A stretch of DNA of 64,000 nucleotides from Circinella umbellata. Lineage: Eukaryota > Mucoromycota > Mucoromycetes > Mucorales > Lichtheimiaceae. Shown one piece after another: positions 1 to 9,948 of this stretch (positions within the stretch are counted from its first letter, which is position 1; each line of letters starts with the position of its first letter). Below the pieces are notes generated by a model, which worked only from the letters and a program-made list of their open reading frames with translations, had not been told where the DNA came from and did not search any database. The position numbers and the translations under genes are program-made. The stretch covers positions 1,798,001 to 1,862,000 of the forward strand of contig JAIWNF010000001.1 in NCBI GenBank assembly GCA_025093555.1, written 5' to 3'.

Positions 1-776
1 AAGAAAAAGAATGGTGATGACTACTAATCAACCGAACACGGCAGGATCTGGTCCACAAACACCGATTGGTTCTCACCGTACACCACTACCGGCTATTGCT
101 CCTGGAGTTTCTGGAGGAAGAAAAGCTGAAGCTGAAGTGGTGGATGGTATTGTTGTGTCGTTTACTGTACCTGCCAACATTACAGTCGGGAAAATTTTCT
201 CACTCCAGATATTTATTGTCAATCGTTCAAAACATACGCGACGATTCCAAGTTACTATTCCAAATCGTAAACGTCAACAGAATACAGCAGCAGATTCAAT
301 GGTAAAAACTACTTTACCACCACTGCCGATTGAACAAGATCCAATTGATCCTTATATGGATGAAGCAGGTAAATGAATCGTCATACATATATAATTAATT
401 AATAGTAAAAACAAATCTAACATGTAGCTGTATATCCATGTGTAGAATTTTTACGACGATACTTTGAAAATGAGACCCATGAAGCTGATATCATTTGTCT
501 AGAAAATAATGTTCGCTTAAGGTAACTATAGATACATAAATAGTTTTTGTACTTTTGTAAAAAGAGATCTTATATATTTTATACATTTATCTCATTTATT
601 TATTTCTTAGTCCCTTGGGTCCATCAACATCACAATCAGTGGATGTTCGATTCATTGCCGTCAAAGAAAGATTACATACAATCGATTTAATTCAGCTTGT
701 AGATCAAGATACTGGTTTTGTTACCAACCTTCGTCATGTATTAGAAATATTCGTTGACAAACGCACAGATATGTAG
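1..776 (+). CDS. TRS65: TRAPPII complex subunit Trs65-like, 3' part (partial)
   Basis: Three exons are visible: 1-368 (open to the window edge), 446-521 and 611-776, joined by GT-AG introns with consistent phases (GCAG|gtaaat, TTAAG|gtaact). The encoded C-terminal domain is immunoglobulin-like: a hydrophobic beta-strand stretch (VVSFTVPANITVGKIFSLQ), then RRYFENETHEADIICLENN, and a closing segment containing FIAVKERLHTIDLIQLVD. In the Trs65 family the last Ig-like domain ends with this kind of 'bigger-picture' strand motif about a tail, hidden behind DxxTG. TRAPPII acts as a Rab GTPase exchange factor at the late Golgi. The first Met in the window (position 11) is preceded by in-frame codons, so it is probably internal and the 5' end lies outside. 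It converges on the homocysteine methyltransferase gene, 243 bp between stops. The family call rests on remembered resemblance of the C-terminal motif, so confidence is moderate. Confidence 0.6.
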
Positions 777-1019
777 AGTCTATTATTTGACAATCAATCA
801 ATTTGTTGTACATTATTAAACAAGTAAATAGTCTTCTTTTTTTCTTCCTTCCTTCCGATTACGTACGAGTATTTTTTTTTTTCTTTCCTTTATATAATAC
901 AACTTTATATATACATTTAATTATTTATATCAAATTTTATTATCGAGGTAAAATTGACAAGCACTCTTGATAATATTTATAAACAAAAGCTAGTAAATCT
1001 TTTATAATAATTAGAAAAA

Positions 1020-2182
1020 CTAAGATGATGATGAAAGCCCATTTCGAATGCAAGAAATATGACTCGGACCGCAACCACAACAGCCTCCTAATAGAACCTT
1101 TTGCCCAGTTCTATTCTCAATTTCCTTTGCCCATCCAGCCATAGAGTGTCCAAATACATCGGTTGGCATCTTAGTTTCAGAATTCCAACTACGTGCAATA
1201 GCATCCCACTCTTCACCTCCATCGGGATAAAGTAAAATAGCTTTCTTGTTATTCTTATTTCCCAGTAATATATCCAAAAGTCCAGGTATAAACTTTGGTT
1301 TGGTGCAATTAACACCTATACCAAATATAATATCTTCATCTACAAGTGTATCTAGACATTTTTGCAAGGGTGTTCCGTCTGAAATTTGATCGTTCGATCG
1401 ACATGAAAAAGATACAGCAACAGGTGGTAATTGTAATTCTTTTTCCTCTTGAATCAGTTTGCGAATTGCCTGAGCTTCCAAATATGAAGGGATTGTTTCA
1501 AAAAGAATGAAATTGATGCCCGGCTCTATGATTATAGTTCCACAAGAAGTATAAGTATACTATGGCTGCATCCCCGTAAACTAAAATTGCAGCTACCTTG
1601 TAAACAAATAGACAACCGTTCACGATGAAATGTGACAAGATCATCAATCGTAATATGAACACCATAGTTACCAGTATACTCAGCACCATTGGCTAGCACT
1701 GCACCATAACAACCCATCGATAAAGCAACCAAACCTTGACCATGAGCTTTACGCGCCTCATGTGCTAATTGAACGCTTTTTCGCATTAACCGCACTGCAT
1801 CATTGCGTGAATAACCTTCATTAAGAAAGCCTTGAATTGATGCTTGGTAACTTGCTGTTGTTGCCACATCGGCACCTGCTTCATAATACAATTGATGAAC
1901 GGCCTAACACATCATATAAGTTTTCAACCTCATTGGGCTAGAAGACATTTTGCAACAAACAAAAAAAAATTTTACTCGAATAGCACCGGGATCTTGATCG
2001 AGACATTGAGCTGACCACAATCGACCTAAAAGAACTCTGCATTATTCAGTTTCAATATATAATTATGACGCGTTGCAACTATTAAGCAAGAGCAGCTATT
2101 AACCTGACAAATCTTTTCCAAATGATCTTTCTAATTCAGTCGCTAAACCACCATCAAGAATCAAAGGTGAATCGAACTCCAT
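1020..2182 (-). CDS. Homocysteine S-methyltransferase (Mht1/Sam4-like)
   Basis: Four exons (2182-2104, 2025-1976, 1903-1597, 1525-1020) splice in frame to 313 residues, the usual length for this family. The enzyme transfers a methyl group from S-methylmethionine or SAM to homocysteine, giving methionine, in the cytosol. Sequence support: an N-terminal LILDGGLATELE motif, a mid-protein YEAGADVATTASYQAS segment, GVNC carrying the first zinc cysteine, and the C-terminal GGCCGCGPSHI with the paired zinc cysteines near residues 294-295. An upstream in-frame ATG at 2290 would add 36 residues starting with an Asn run encoded by a TTA microsatellite; the Met at 2182 matches the family start better and is preferred. 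No missing catalytic residue was seen, so it looks functional. Confidence 0.9.
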
Positions 2183-3030
2183 ATTAACACGCCAAAGTTT
2201 ACAAAAAGACAAAAAAAAAAAAAGATCAGAAAATACATTTGATTCAAAAACAGAAACTTTATTATTATTATTATTATTACTATTATCCATAGCACAACTT
2301 TTCTAACTAATCCGAATATGGGAAAAAATGAACAGCCTATATACTGTAATATAAAAAAAAAGTTAGAGAACTAAGCTTTTTTTTCCCAAATCATCACCAC
2401 ATATCCATTGGTTGCCATGCCAATCAGTAAGAGTGTATTTCCACAGCGAGTAGTCGGTGTTAGCATGAAAATAATTGATCATCATTTCGAGGCATGGCGT
2501 TTTGGATATACCCCCAACTCCATTCCCTTCTTTCTTTTGTCCAATTTATAAAAAAAAATGATATTTTACCTTACTAAAACAATTATTTTTTTACGTTTAC
2601 ATCAGTATTGAATATAATCAAAATAAACTACTGTAAAAAAAACATAAGTACATTTAGTTCATAATTTTTTTCTCAATAAAACGAAAATAAAAAAGTGGCT
2701 TTTTTAAAATTTATCAGATAAATGCTCTGGCTGGAGCACGCAATCAGCATAATTTCCTCTGATTGGGGCGACAACGTATCATCATATAAAAATAAATAAT
2801 AAGCTGGAAAAAAATAGTTGAAAAAAAATAGGTTACCTTTTTTGTTGTTGTTTTGTAAAGAAAAAGAAAAGAAAACGAGAATCCAAGGGGCTGTTTATAT
2901 AATGGGCGAAAAAAAAAATTTTCTTCCCAAAAAAAAATTGGTGTCCCGAATTTTTGATCACCGAAGACGCGTCCTGTCAAAAAAGAAAATGAGACACCTG
3001 GATTGATCCATGGAAAGATTAGAGATAAAC

Positions 3031-3066
<36 letters not shown>

Positions 3067-3187
3067 TTGCGCAGATCAAAAGAATAAAAAGATTATCACA
3101 AATAAATATATACAAGAAACAATAGAAATCACAATAAAAAGAGATTGGAATAGTAGAATTAGTGCCGTTATAATAGTTTTTGAAATG
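2183..3187. other. Intergenic, AT-rich
   Basis: About 1 kb between two minus-strand genes. It holds poly-A/T tracts, a TTA microsatellite near 2262-2286 and a pure TA run at about 3034-3063. Short open frames here are low-complexity (Phe, Lys, Ile, Tyr) and do not look coding. Confidence 0.7.
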
Positions 3188-3457
3188 TTATACACTTTTC
3201 AATCGGTGAATTACAGTGGTTGGTCTCCCTTTCTCGACAATACCTCGAATGCGGTACCTACGTAATTCATTTAAATCTCTTAAAGAATTAGCATTAATAA
3301 CAGAAACATTCGCGTGGCTATTTGAGGCCATTGGCGTGTTTGTTCCATTATTGATAGAGTTCGAATTCTGTTGGTTGCTTTTCTTAGGGCGACCACGAGC
3401 ACGTTTCGTTGGACGGGTTTCTGTAGGCACAGTTGAAGTAGTAGGAATAGAATTCAT
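3188..3457 (-). CDS. Small AT-hook protein, 89 aa
   Basis: Single-exon frame of 89 codons. Near residues 17-27 it has a basic AT-hook core (KRARGRPKKS), the motif that inserts into the minor groove of AT-rich DNA. This is followed by a Ser/Asn-rich linker and a basic C-terminal block (LRRYRIRGIVEKGRPTTVIHRL) containing a second GRP. It is likely a nuclear DNA-binding protein. Codon use and amino-acid composition look coding, unlike the Phe/Lys-rich shadow frames around it. No wider family is recognised; it could be a fungus-specific chromatin accessory protein or one exon of a longer gene. Confidence 0.55.
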   Translation of the reverse strand: MNSIPTTSTVPTETRPTKRARGRPKKSNQQNSNSINNGTNTPMASNSHANVSVINANSLRDLNELRRYRIRGIVEKGRPTTVIHRLKSV

Positions 3458-3871
3458 TTTGTTAATGGAGATTCATGTCAATTTGTTATAAGAGTATTCC
3501 TGCCTGTCCGTTCAAAATATGAGAAGTTTCATTGGGTAGGCTATTTTATTTTTACGGAAAAAAACATGAACTGTATGTATTTTTTTATGTTTACTTTGTT
3601 ATTATTCGTTACTTTACTAATGTACCATACATTCCTTAATATAGATTCTTATTATGTACACTACTATAGTGGAAAAATATCTACGAGCATATAATTTGTA
3701 TTTATAAGTGTTTCTCTACAGTAATAATGCTCTTTATATTATTTCTGATGAAATAAACAATAACAATAATAATGGGCACGGAAAAATACCAAGATATATA
3801 TTGGCTAATGGAGATCAATATTTTAAACTAACTTAATAATATTCTTGTCTACGCTATTTGTTGCTCTTGTA
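3458..3871. other. Intergenic
   Basis: About 410 bp of AT-rich DNA between two minus-strand genes; it should hold the promoter of the AT-hook gene and the terminator of the membrane-protein gene. No specific element is recognised. Confidence 0.6.
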
Positions 3872-5732
3872 CTAATTCTTGTTTATATTTGGACCAGAAA
3901 ACGTCCGTAATGGATTATCTTTGCTGTGGTCTGGATAATAACAGGCTGTTGATGTTGTAGTAGTGTTGTACGGCTGTGAATTAGTAGAATTTGATGAATC
4001 CTGAAGTGTTTTTATACCATGCATCATACCGCGTATGGCTGCAAATGCCACACCAGAAGTTAATGTAATCAAAATAATAAGTACAAGAAGCGTGTATATC
4101 AAACTATAACGAGTTGCCTATTTTTATTTTAGAGTAGTTAAAAAAAATACTGTTGTTAGTACTCAATATATAAAATAATTTTCAAATTTCTAACAGCAAC
4201 AACAAAAAATAAATGAAAAAAAACTTACCCGATAGGGGTCATGGTCTGAAGGAGATGAAGAAGACTGAGTAAACGTAATCAATCGAAATACAAAATAAGC
4301 AATCGAAATAGACTTTAACAAAGTCATCGTTCCCAATACCCATATTTTTTCATTTAAGATTGCATAGTAAGTAATAATAAACAAAACAACTCCTATTCCT
4401 GCAACTAATAAAGATTCTGTAGTCGTTGTATCATAATTCAATATTGCCGAAGGAGATAGTTGTGCAGCAAATGAAAAGCAAAAGAATAGGTCAAGTTTAA
4501 TTAGTGCCAATAATGTTGAAAGAGCTATTGCTGCTTTTTTAACTCTTGGATTAACAGCATTGTTACTGCTATTGTTGCTGTAAGTGTTAGAGTTGGTGCC
4601 GCTAATTTCATTCAGCTTTTGTTGATTATTATTAAAATTGGTATTTGGTATTGATAAAGAAACAAAGGGGTTGGACCAAGTGAACTGACGATGTTGCCAC
4701 GCACAGCAGCCAACAAACACTAAAAAACATGCAGGAATGACTGCCAATAATGCATATTCATAATGTGGCGCGATTTTTCGAGATGATTCATCAGGATTTC
4801 TGCAATTGAGTTTGATCATCCATTCATCGAAAGCTTGGTTTTGGTATATTTGAATAATTGCAAAAATTACGTATAAAAATCCTATATATGAAAAGGGAAA
4901 TAAAAAGTAGCTAATTAAAATATACATGTCGATAGATATATATATATATAAGAATGACGTAGAGTAGAACGTTATTACATGTATTACACATACCAAATAA
5001 TATGAGTGCATAAAGTTGAGCAGTAGATCGCTGTCTAAGCGTATCTACACATAGGAGTAATTGATAAAGTGAGATGGTAATAACAAGTGCACGATAGATC
5101 AAGTTCGTAAATGATACACCAACACCTGTGGAAGAAAGAAGACATTGAGAAGATTGAAATACATTCTGCTGAATTCGAAACCCTTCCAAAACAATAACAA
5201 CAACAGATTGAATAAATATGATAAGTAAAAGACTTCCCAAATAACTATCCGAAAAGTCAGTATTATTACTGCATTGTGTTGTCTGTGGTATCGTATCAAT
5301 ATTTTGTAGCTGTCGCTGGTTATTAGGAAGGCGTCCACCATCATGTGTCATAATACAATCGTTCTTGCCATTACTATTACCGCTATTATTGGCATGCCAA
5401 GCTCGATTCCATATAGAAGGCGTAGCACTGTTTTGTCCATCATGGATACCAAATCCCGATGCTCCTTTTGAATAATGAACATTGTTATTTGCTTCATTGT
5501 AACTTTCAGTTGTTGTTGTTGCTGTTGTAGACGAATGCCGCTTCTGTCGACTTGCTGACATGGGTGCAAGGTCATCACTTTTTTCTGATCTCGTTGTTTG
5601 CTGATAATGAGAGGAAGAAGAAGCAGAACTTTCTGGCTGCTCTTGATGGTAGTGCTGCCGTTGTTGACTTGTAATTCTAATTCCTTCACCATCAGATAGA
5701 TCATTGCTTTTTCTTGATTCTGGCGATGGCAT
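3872..5732 (-). CDS. Multi-pass membrane protein, UPF0658 (Golgi) family-like
   Basis: Three exons (5732-4994, 4881-4229, 4117-3872) give 545 residues in frame. The first 160 residues are a hydrophilic Ser/Gln/Asn-rich tail. Hydrophobic spans follow at about 164-185, 208-229 and 240-260, with more in the middle exon (YALLAVIPACFLVFVGCC, LLVAGIGVVLFIITYYAIL) and in the last exon (LIYTLLVLIILITLTSGVA), so roughly seven spans. The arrangement YQLLLCVDTLRQRSTAQLYA followed by a span and an IIQIYQ stretch resembles the fungal UPF0658 Golgi apparatus membrane protein family as I remember it. No biochemical function is established for that family. An acidic, Asn-rich cytosolic or luminal insert sits between spans in exon 2. 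The exon calls are solid; the family name is moderate. Confidence 0.65.
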
Positions 5733-6379
5733 ATCCTTTTAAAAATGAAGTGAGTACGTAACGATAGTCAAAAAAGAAAATGGTCAAAAGAAAAAACAAC
5801 AAAACAGTTTAGTTCAGTCCAGACAAAAAAAAAGTGAATAATATGATACAAATTTAGACTTGTTCGCTTTTAACTTTTCCATGTGGTTTTTGAAGTATTT
5901 AAAGGGGTCACAAGTTATACGGTATTTGTAAGCTCATTAGTATGATTGTGGAAGACTACAACTCTTTCCATCACCTTTACTTCAATGATAATAATAATCA
6001 TAATAATAATAGAAATAGTAATAGTAAAAATAGTAATGTGTAGGCTATAAATGCTCACCCCTTTTTTTGCTCTCCGTGAAAAAAAAAACAAAAGCAAAAA
6101 TTGATCACTGTTTACATGTAAATAAAAAAAATTGATATATATGGATCATTATTAAATGTCAACAATAATAACAAATGAGGGAAAAAATATTACTGTAATT
6201 TCATTAAGTTTGTGGCAGAAGCAAAAGAAAAAAAGAGAAAAGAGGGAGGGAGGGATATAATAATGAAAATAAAAAAAGATGAAATAAAAAGTTGGAAGGG
6301 ATGATGGGGTATTACAATTAAACTGTTATCTATCATATCAAAACAAGGAACATGGAAAATCACCATATTATGTAAAATA
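5733..6379. other. Intergenic
   Basis: About 650 bp between two minus-strand membrane-protein genes, with ATA/TAA microsatellite near 5985-6030 and purine-rich tracts near 6215-6260. Nothing gene-like is seen. Confidence 0.6.
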
Positions 6380-7979
6380 TTAATAATAATTTTCAGATGA
6401 CGGTCGTTGAGATTCATTCTTGTTCTTGTGATGAATAATAATATCTTGTGAATCCATCATCCTATTTTGTCTATTTTTATAAAGAAGATTATCTGGTACT
6501 GATTTTCGTTTCATTTTTTGTTCTTGATAATTTCGAACGGAATTTTTGCGATAAGATTTATATCTCAAAGATCGTAAAGAAGCGAAATATTTTGACTTTT
6601 TCATGTTGGTATTGATGCTGTTCTTATTCTTATCAATATTATTGGATTTGGACTTTTCTTTGTTATTTACTGAAGAAGAGGGTCGTTCGTTATTAAGTAC
6701 AATGACATTAGAGCGTCCGGGACCGGCTCGTCCAACAGGGGGTGGCGGTGGTGGTGCGGCCATTCCTGGACCTGCACCCATAAGTGTTCTTGCATTCATT
6801 CCAAATTCCAAGCGAGAAGCTAATTCCATATTTGATACACCTTGCTTGTGACTAAATGAGTAAATGCAAAGACCCCAGTAGATCTGCATAAATCATAACA
6901 ATCAATATATAATATGTTAATCAATCATGCAATAACAAAGAGTACAATGAATAATATATATTCAAATTTTATCACTATTATTGGTCAAGGTTAGTCCAGT
7001 ATTGTTGCTCACTGAACTCGCCAACCTTTTTTTTTCCTTCCCCAATCAAATAACAATAAACGATAAAAAGAAATCAAACCTACATAGACCACAATCATGA
7101 GAAAAATCGCTATTAAACCAAATTTACTTTCATCTTCATATAATCGTTGACAATTATAATAGTCATAACTAACATAATCGAATTCTTCTACTAGTGTTTG
7201 GTTTCTTTGAGCAACTTGACTGGCAAGGTTCTCTCCAGTCATCTTGATACACCAGCTCATAAAACTTTCTCGTTGAGTAATAAAATAACAAGCATTTGCA
7301 AGGCCGTCTATGAGAAAAAATAATAATGCAGTCCATAAAAGTCGAGAAAACAACCGAATATATTCCCATCGATTCTATATACAAAATTTCGATATATAAA
7401 ATGAATAAATACTTTGTATAGTACATACATTATGATTTCAATATAACATATATTATAATTGAACTATTTGGTGATGGGAGAAAGGGGCAAGGAAAAACTA
7501 GAAGAAGATTCGCGAAATAATTACTCTAAAAAGGACAAAGAGTCCAACGAAACCGACAATTACTAAAACAAGGCTGGCAACAGCGAATACATAGAGTGGT
7601 CCTGAATCCATGTGCGAAAAAAATGCTATCAAAAAAAAAATGTTAGTCAATTTTACTAATAACAAACTCTGATTTATAAATATGTAAAAACTTACGACTA
7701 TATTCTTGAAAAGATAATATAGAAAAATATAATGATAAACCCTATTATAAATATTATTATTTATATAATCCTTGATTATGTATACTGATGTCTGAAGATA
7801 TGGTGATAATGATACGAGGAATAATAAGAAAAAAAAACTATAATTACAATCCAGACAAGACAAGAAAGAGTAGCACCAACGCGTAGATGAATACACCCGC
7901 AGCATTTTCGTAATGCTTGATGTTTTGTATGTACGAATTGATTTTTTATATGAGGCGCTCTCCAGCTTAATGGATCCAT
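6380..7979 (-). CDS. Four-span membrane protein, fungal family of unknown function
   Basis: Five exons (7979-7848, 7741-7696, 7625-7525, 7374-7084, 6883-6380) splice in frame to 357 residues. The 46-nt second exon is needed to complete the first membrane span (GLSLYFSILSF) and reads straight into PFFSHMDSGPLYVF. Hydrophobic spans lie at about 36-55, 68-92, 100-122 and 175-197. A luminal or external loop between spans 3 and 4 carries FMSWC and DYYNCQRLYEDE, whose cysteines could pair. The C-terminal 150 residues are cytosolic-looking, with a Pro run (about eight) and a Lys/Arg/Asn-rich tail. I recall similar proteins in Mucoromycota but know no function. It lies head-to-tail with the UPF0658-like gene. 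Confidence 0.75.
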
Positions 7980-8634
7980 ATTAATAATACTGTTTAGTAA
8001 AATGTAAAAAAAAGAAGAGAAAGAGAAAAAAGAGTATGTAAATTAAAGAAAGAAACAAGAGGATGGAAAGTTTAAAGCTCTCAAGATTTTTTTTTTCGCT
8101 TTAGGAAAATGTACGAAAATGGAAATTGTTTATTTTGAAAATGATTATAAGCGTCCGTTATGTGCAAAAACAAACAGTTTTTTAATTTCGCTGTTGTGTG
8201 TGGCGTTTCACACAAGAGAAGAAGCTATTCCTGGATTTGTTGATCAGTCATTTTACATTTTGCACATATATATTAATCTTGAGGCTTTCATCCATTTGCG
8301 TACTTCTTCCTTTTTCTTTTCTCCTTTCCTTGGCAACAAATTTCTTGAAATTGAAATCATCCGACGTCAAGAACATCAATGACCTTTTCTTGTGATGAAT
8401 TTATTAATCATGACCTCAATAAAAGGGAAACTAAGGGGGTATACATGTAATTTTTTGTCTGCTTAATTAAAGCTGATAATTCAATGACGATTACTTATAA
8501 TCGAGTGCTAACGCAGCTCCAGTAAAATATATATTTGAAAATGAAACGTGTATGTGTATGCGAAGGAAGAAAGGGCGTGTGAGAGAAAATGAGAGATAAA
8601 AGGGCGAATGTAAATAGTACCATATAAAAGTGCT
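7980..8634. other. Intergenic
   Basis: About 650 bp between the 3' end of TAF11 and the 5' end of the four-span protein gene. An open frame at 8119-8382 on the plus strand is hydrophobic and not convincing. No other feature is seen. Confidence 0.55.
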
Positions 8635-9771
8635 TTATCGCATAACAGTTAACTTTTTACCCACTGAAGATGCTGCGCTTTGTTCTTGTTTATATCGTCG
8701 ATTTGCTTCACGTAAATGTTCCGGACGAATTGCTCCTGTATGACCCCATTCTTCCATCACTTCTCGGGCTATATTTCATATAATATATATTTGTAACTTA
8801 GCAACAATGATCCTCCATGACAACAAAAATAAAAACAGTAGTAACAGACTTTTTTTTTTGATAAACAAAAAAATGATCCCCTATGTTTTCAATTTATTTA
8901 TTTTTTTACCTTTTTCTACTATTTCACCAACATAAACTTTTGAAAACCCCGCTACAACAATTGCCATAGTTTGTGAGCATTGTTGATTAAGTACTTGGCT
9001 CACGAGCTAAAATTGGATAAAAAACCTCGGGATTAGATAAACGTGTATGAATTGGACAACAATATTAGCCCCTATAGATAACAAATAGCAAAAATAATAA
9101 TTGTAATAATCAACTTTACCCTACGAACATTTGTTCTATTCAATGCTGATCGTCTATAACCTTCGTATCGTTGTAGCTGTTCACTTGAGAAGTTCTCTAA
9201 TAATAATCTTGTTTATTTTTTGAAGAAAAAAAAACAAATTTAGTTCATATTCCACAACAGTAATTATATTCCCCATATACACTTTTGACTAGCTCATTTA
9301 TAATTCACATCAACCGAAAAAAAAAGACACGAAGACTTACTTCATATCTTCTTTTTGTTTTTCCATTTGTGCTTGCATAAAGGCATCCATATCCGCTTCT
9401 AATAAATCCTCTTTATTTTCATCCTCTTCTTCTGCTTCAGCATCTTGTGTTTGTTGAGGATCGTTTGCATTGCCTTTGGTTGAAGATTCATTTTCTTGAT
9501 CTTCATTAATATTTGTTGCTGTTGTTTCTTCACCATTGGCTGGGTGAGGTGTACTACTACGTTCGCGTTCTGTTTCAACGGACCCTTGACGAGATACAGA
9601 ATGTAAGGGTGTTGCACTACTACTACTTGATCCACTTTGTCTTCGTTGATTCGACTGTTGTGCAGGTGATGTTCGTTTTAATGCTGCTACAGCAGCCGCT
9701 GCTGTCATCATGGGACGATTAGTAGGAGGTGGACTAATAGCATTATAAGGTGGTGAATTTGCAGGAAACAT
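8635..9771 (-). CDS. TAF11: TFIID subunit TAF11 (histone-fold)
   Basis: Four exons (9771-9341, 9207-9120, 9006-8910, 8768-8635) give 249 residues in frame. The C-terminal half is the TAFII28 histone fold, residues about 144-235: LLLENFSSEQLQRYEGYRRS, then LVSQVLNQQCSQTMAIVVAG, VYVGEIVEKAREVMEEWG and IRPEHLREANRRY, all typical of TAF11. It pairs with TAF13 within TFIID to support RNA polymerase II promoter recognition in the nucleus. The N-terminal 140 residues are a Ser/Thr/Glu-rich tail with acidic clusters (EAEEEDENKEDLLEADMDAF), less conserved in the family. The gene is divergent from the bromodomain gene, with 177 bp between start codons. Confidence 0.95.
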
Positions 9772-9948
9772 AATTTAATAGCGTTTTTGTTAGGTCAGTT
9801 TGTTAAATAAGAAAAAAAAATATAAAAGCAAAGGGATTAAAAATTTCCTTCTCAGCAGCTTACACATCCTCTTTTTTTTTTTTTTTTGCCAAAAAACGCA
9901 TACATAATAACAAACCCGCTGAAAAAAATAAAATAAAATAAAAAAATA
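9772..9948. promoter_or_regulatory. Bidirectional promoter region TAF11 / bromodomain gene
   Basis: Only 177 bp separate the two divergent start codons. The spacer contains a run of about 15 T near 9871-9885 and purine-rich AAATA repeats immediately 5' of the bromodomain ATG. A poly(dA:dT) tract of this kind commonly excludes nucleosomes in fungal promoters; no TATA box is obvious in the spacer. Shared regulation is inferred from geometry. Confidence 0.5.

Noticed and set aside
2183..2290. Upstream ATG for homocysteine S-methyltransferase
   Set aside because: The extension is an Asn run from a TTA microsatellite followed by a Phe-rich stretch; family members begin close to the ILDGGLATELE motif.
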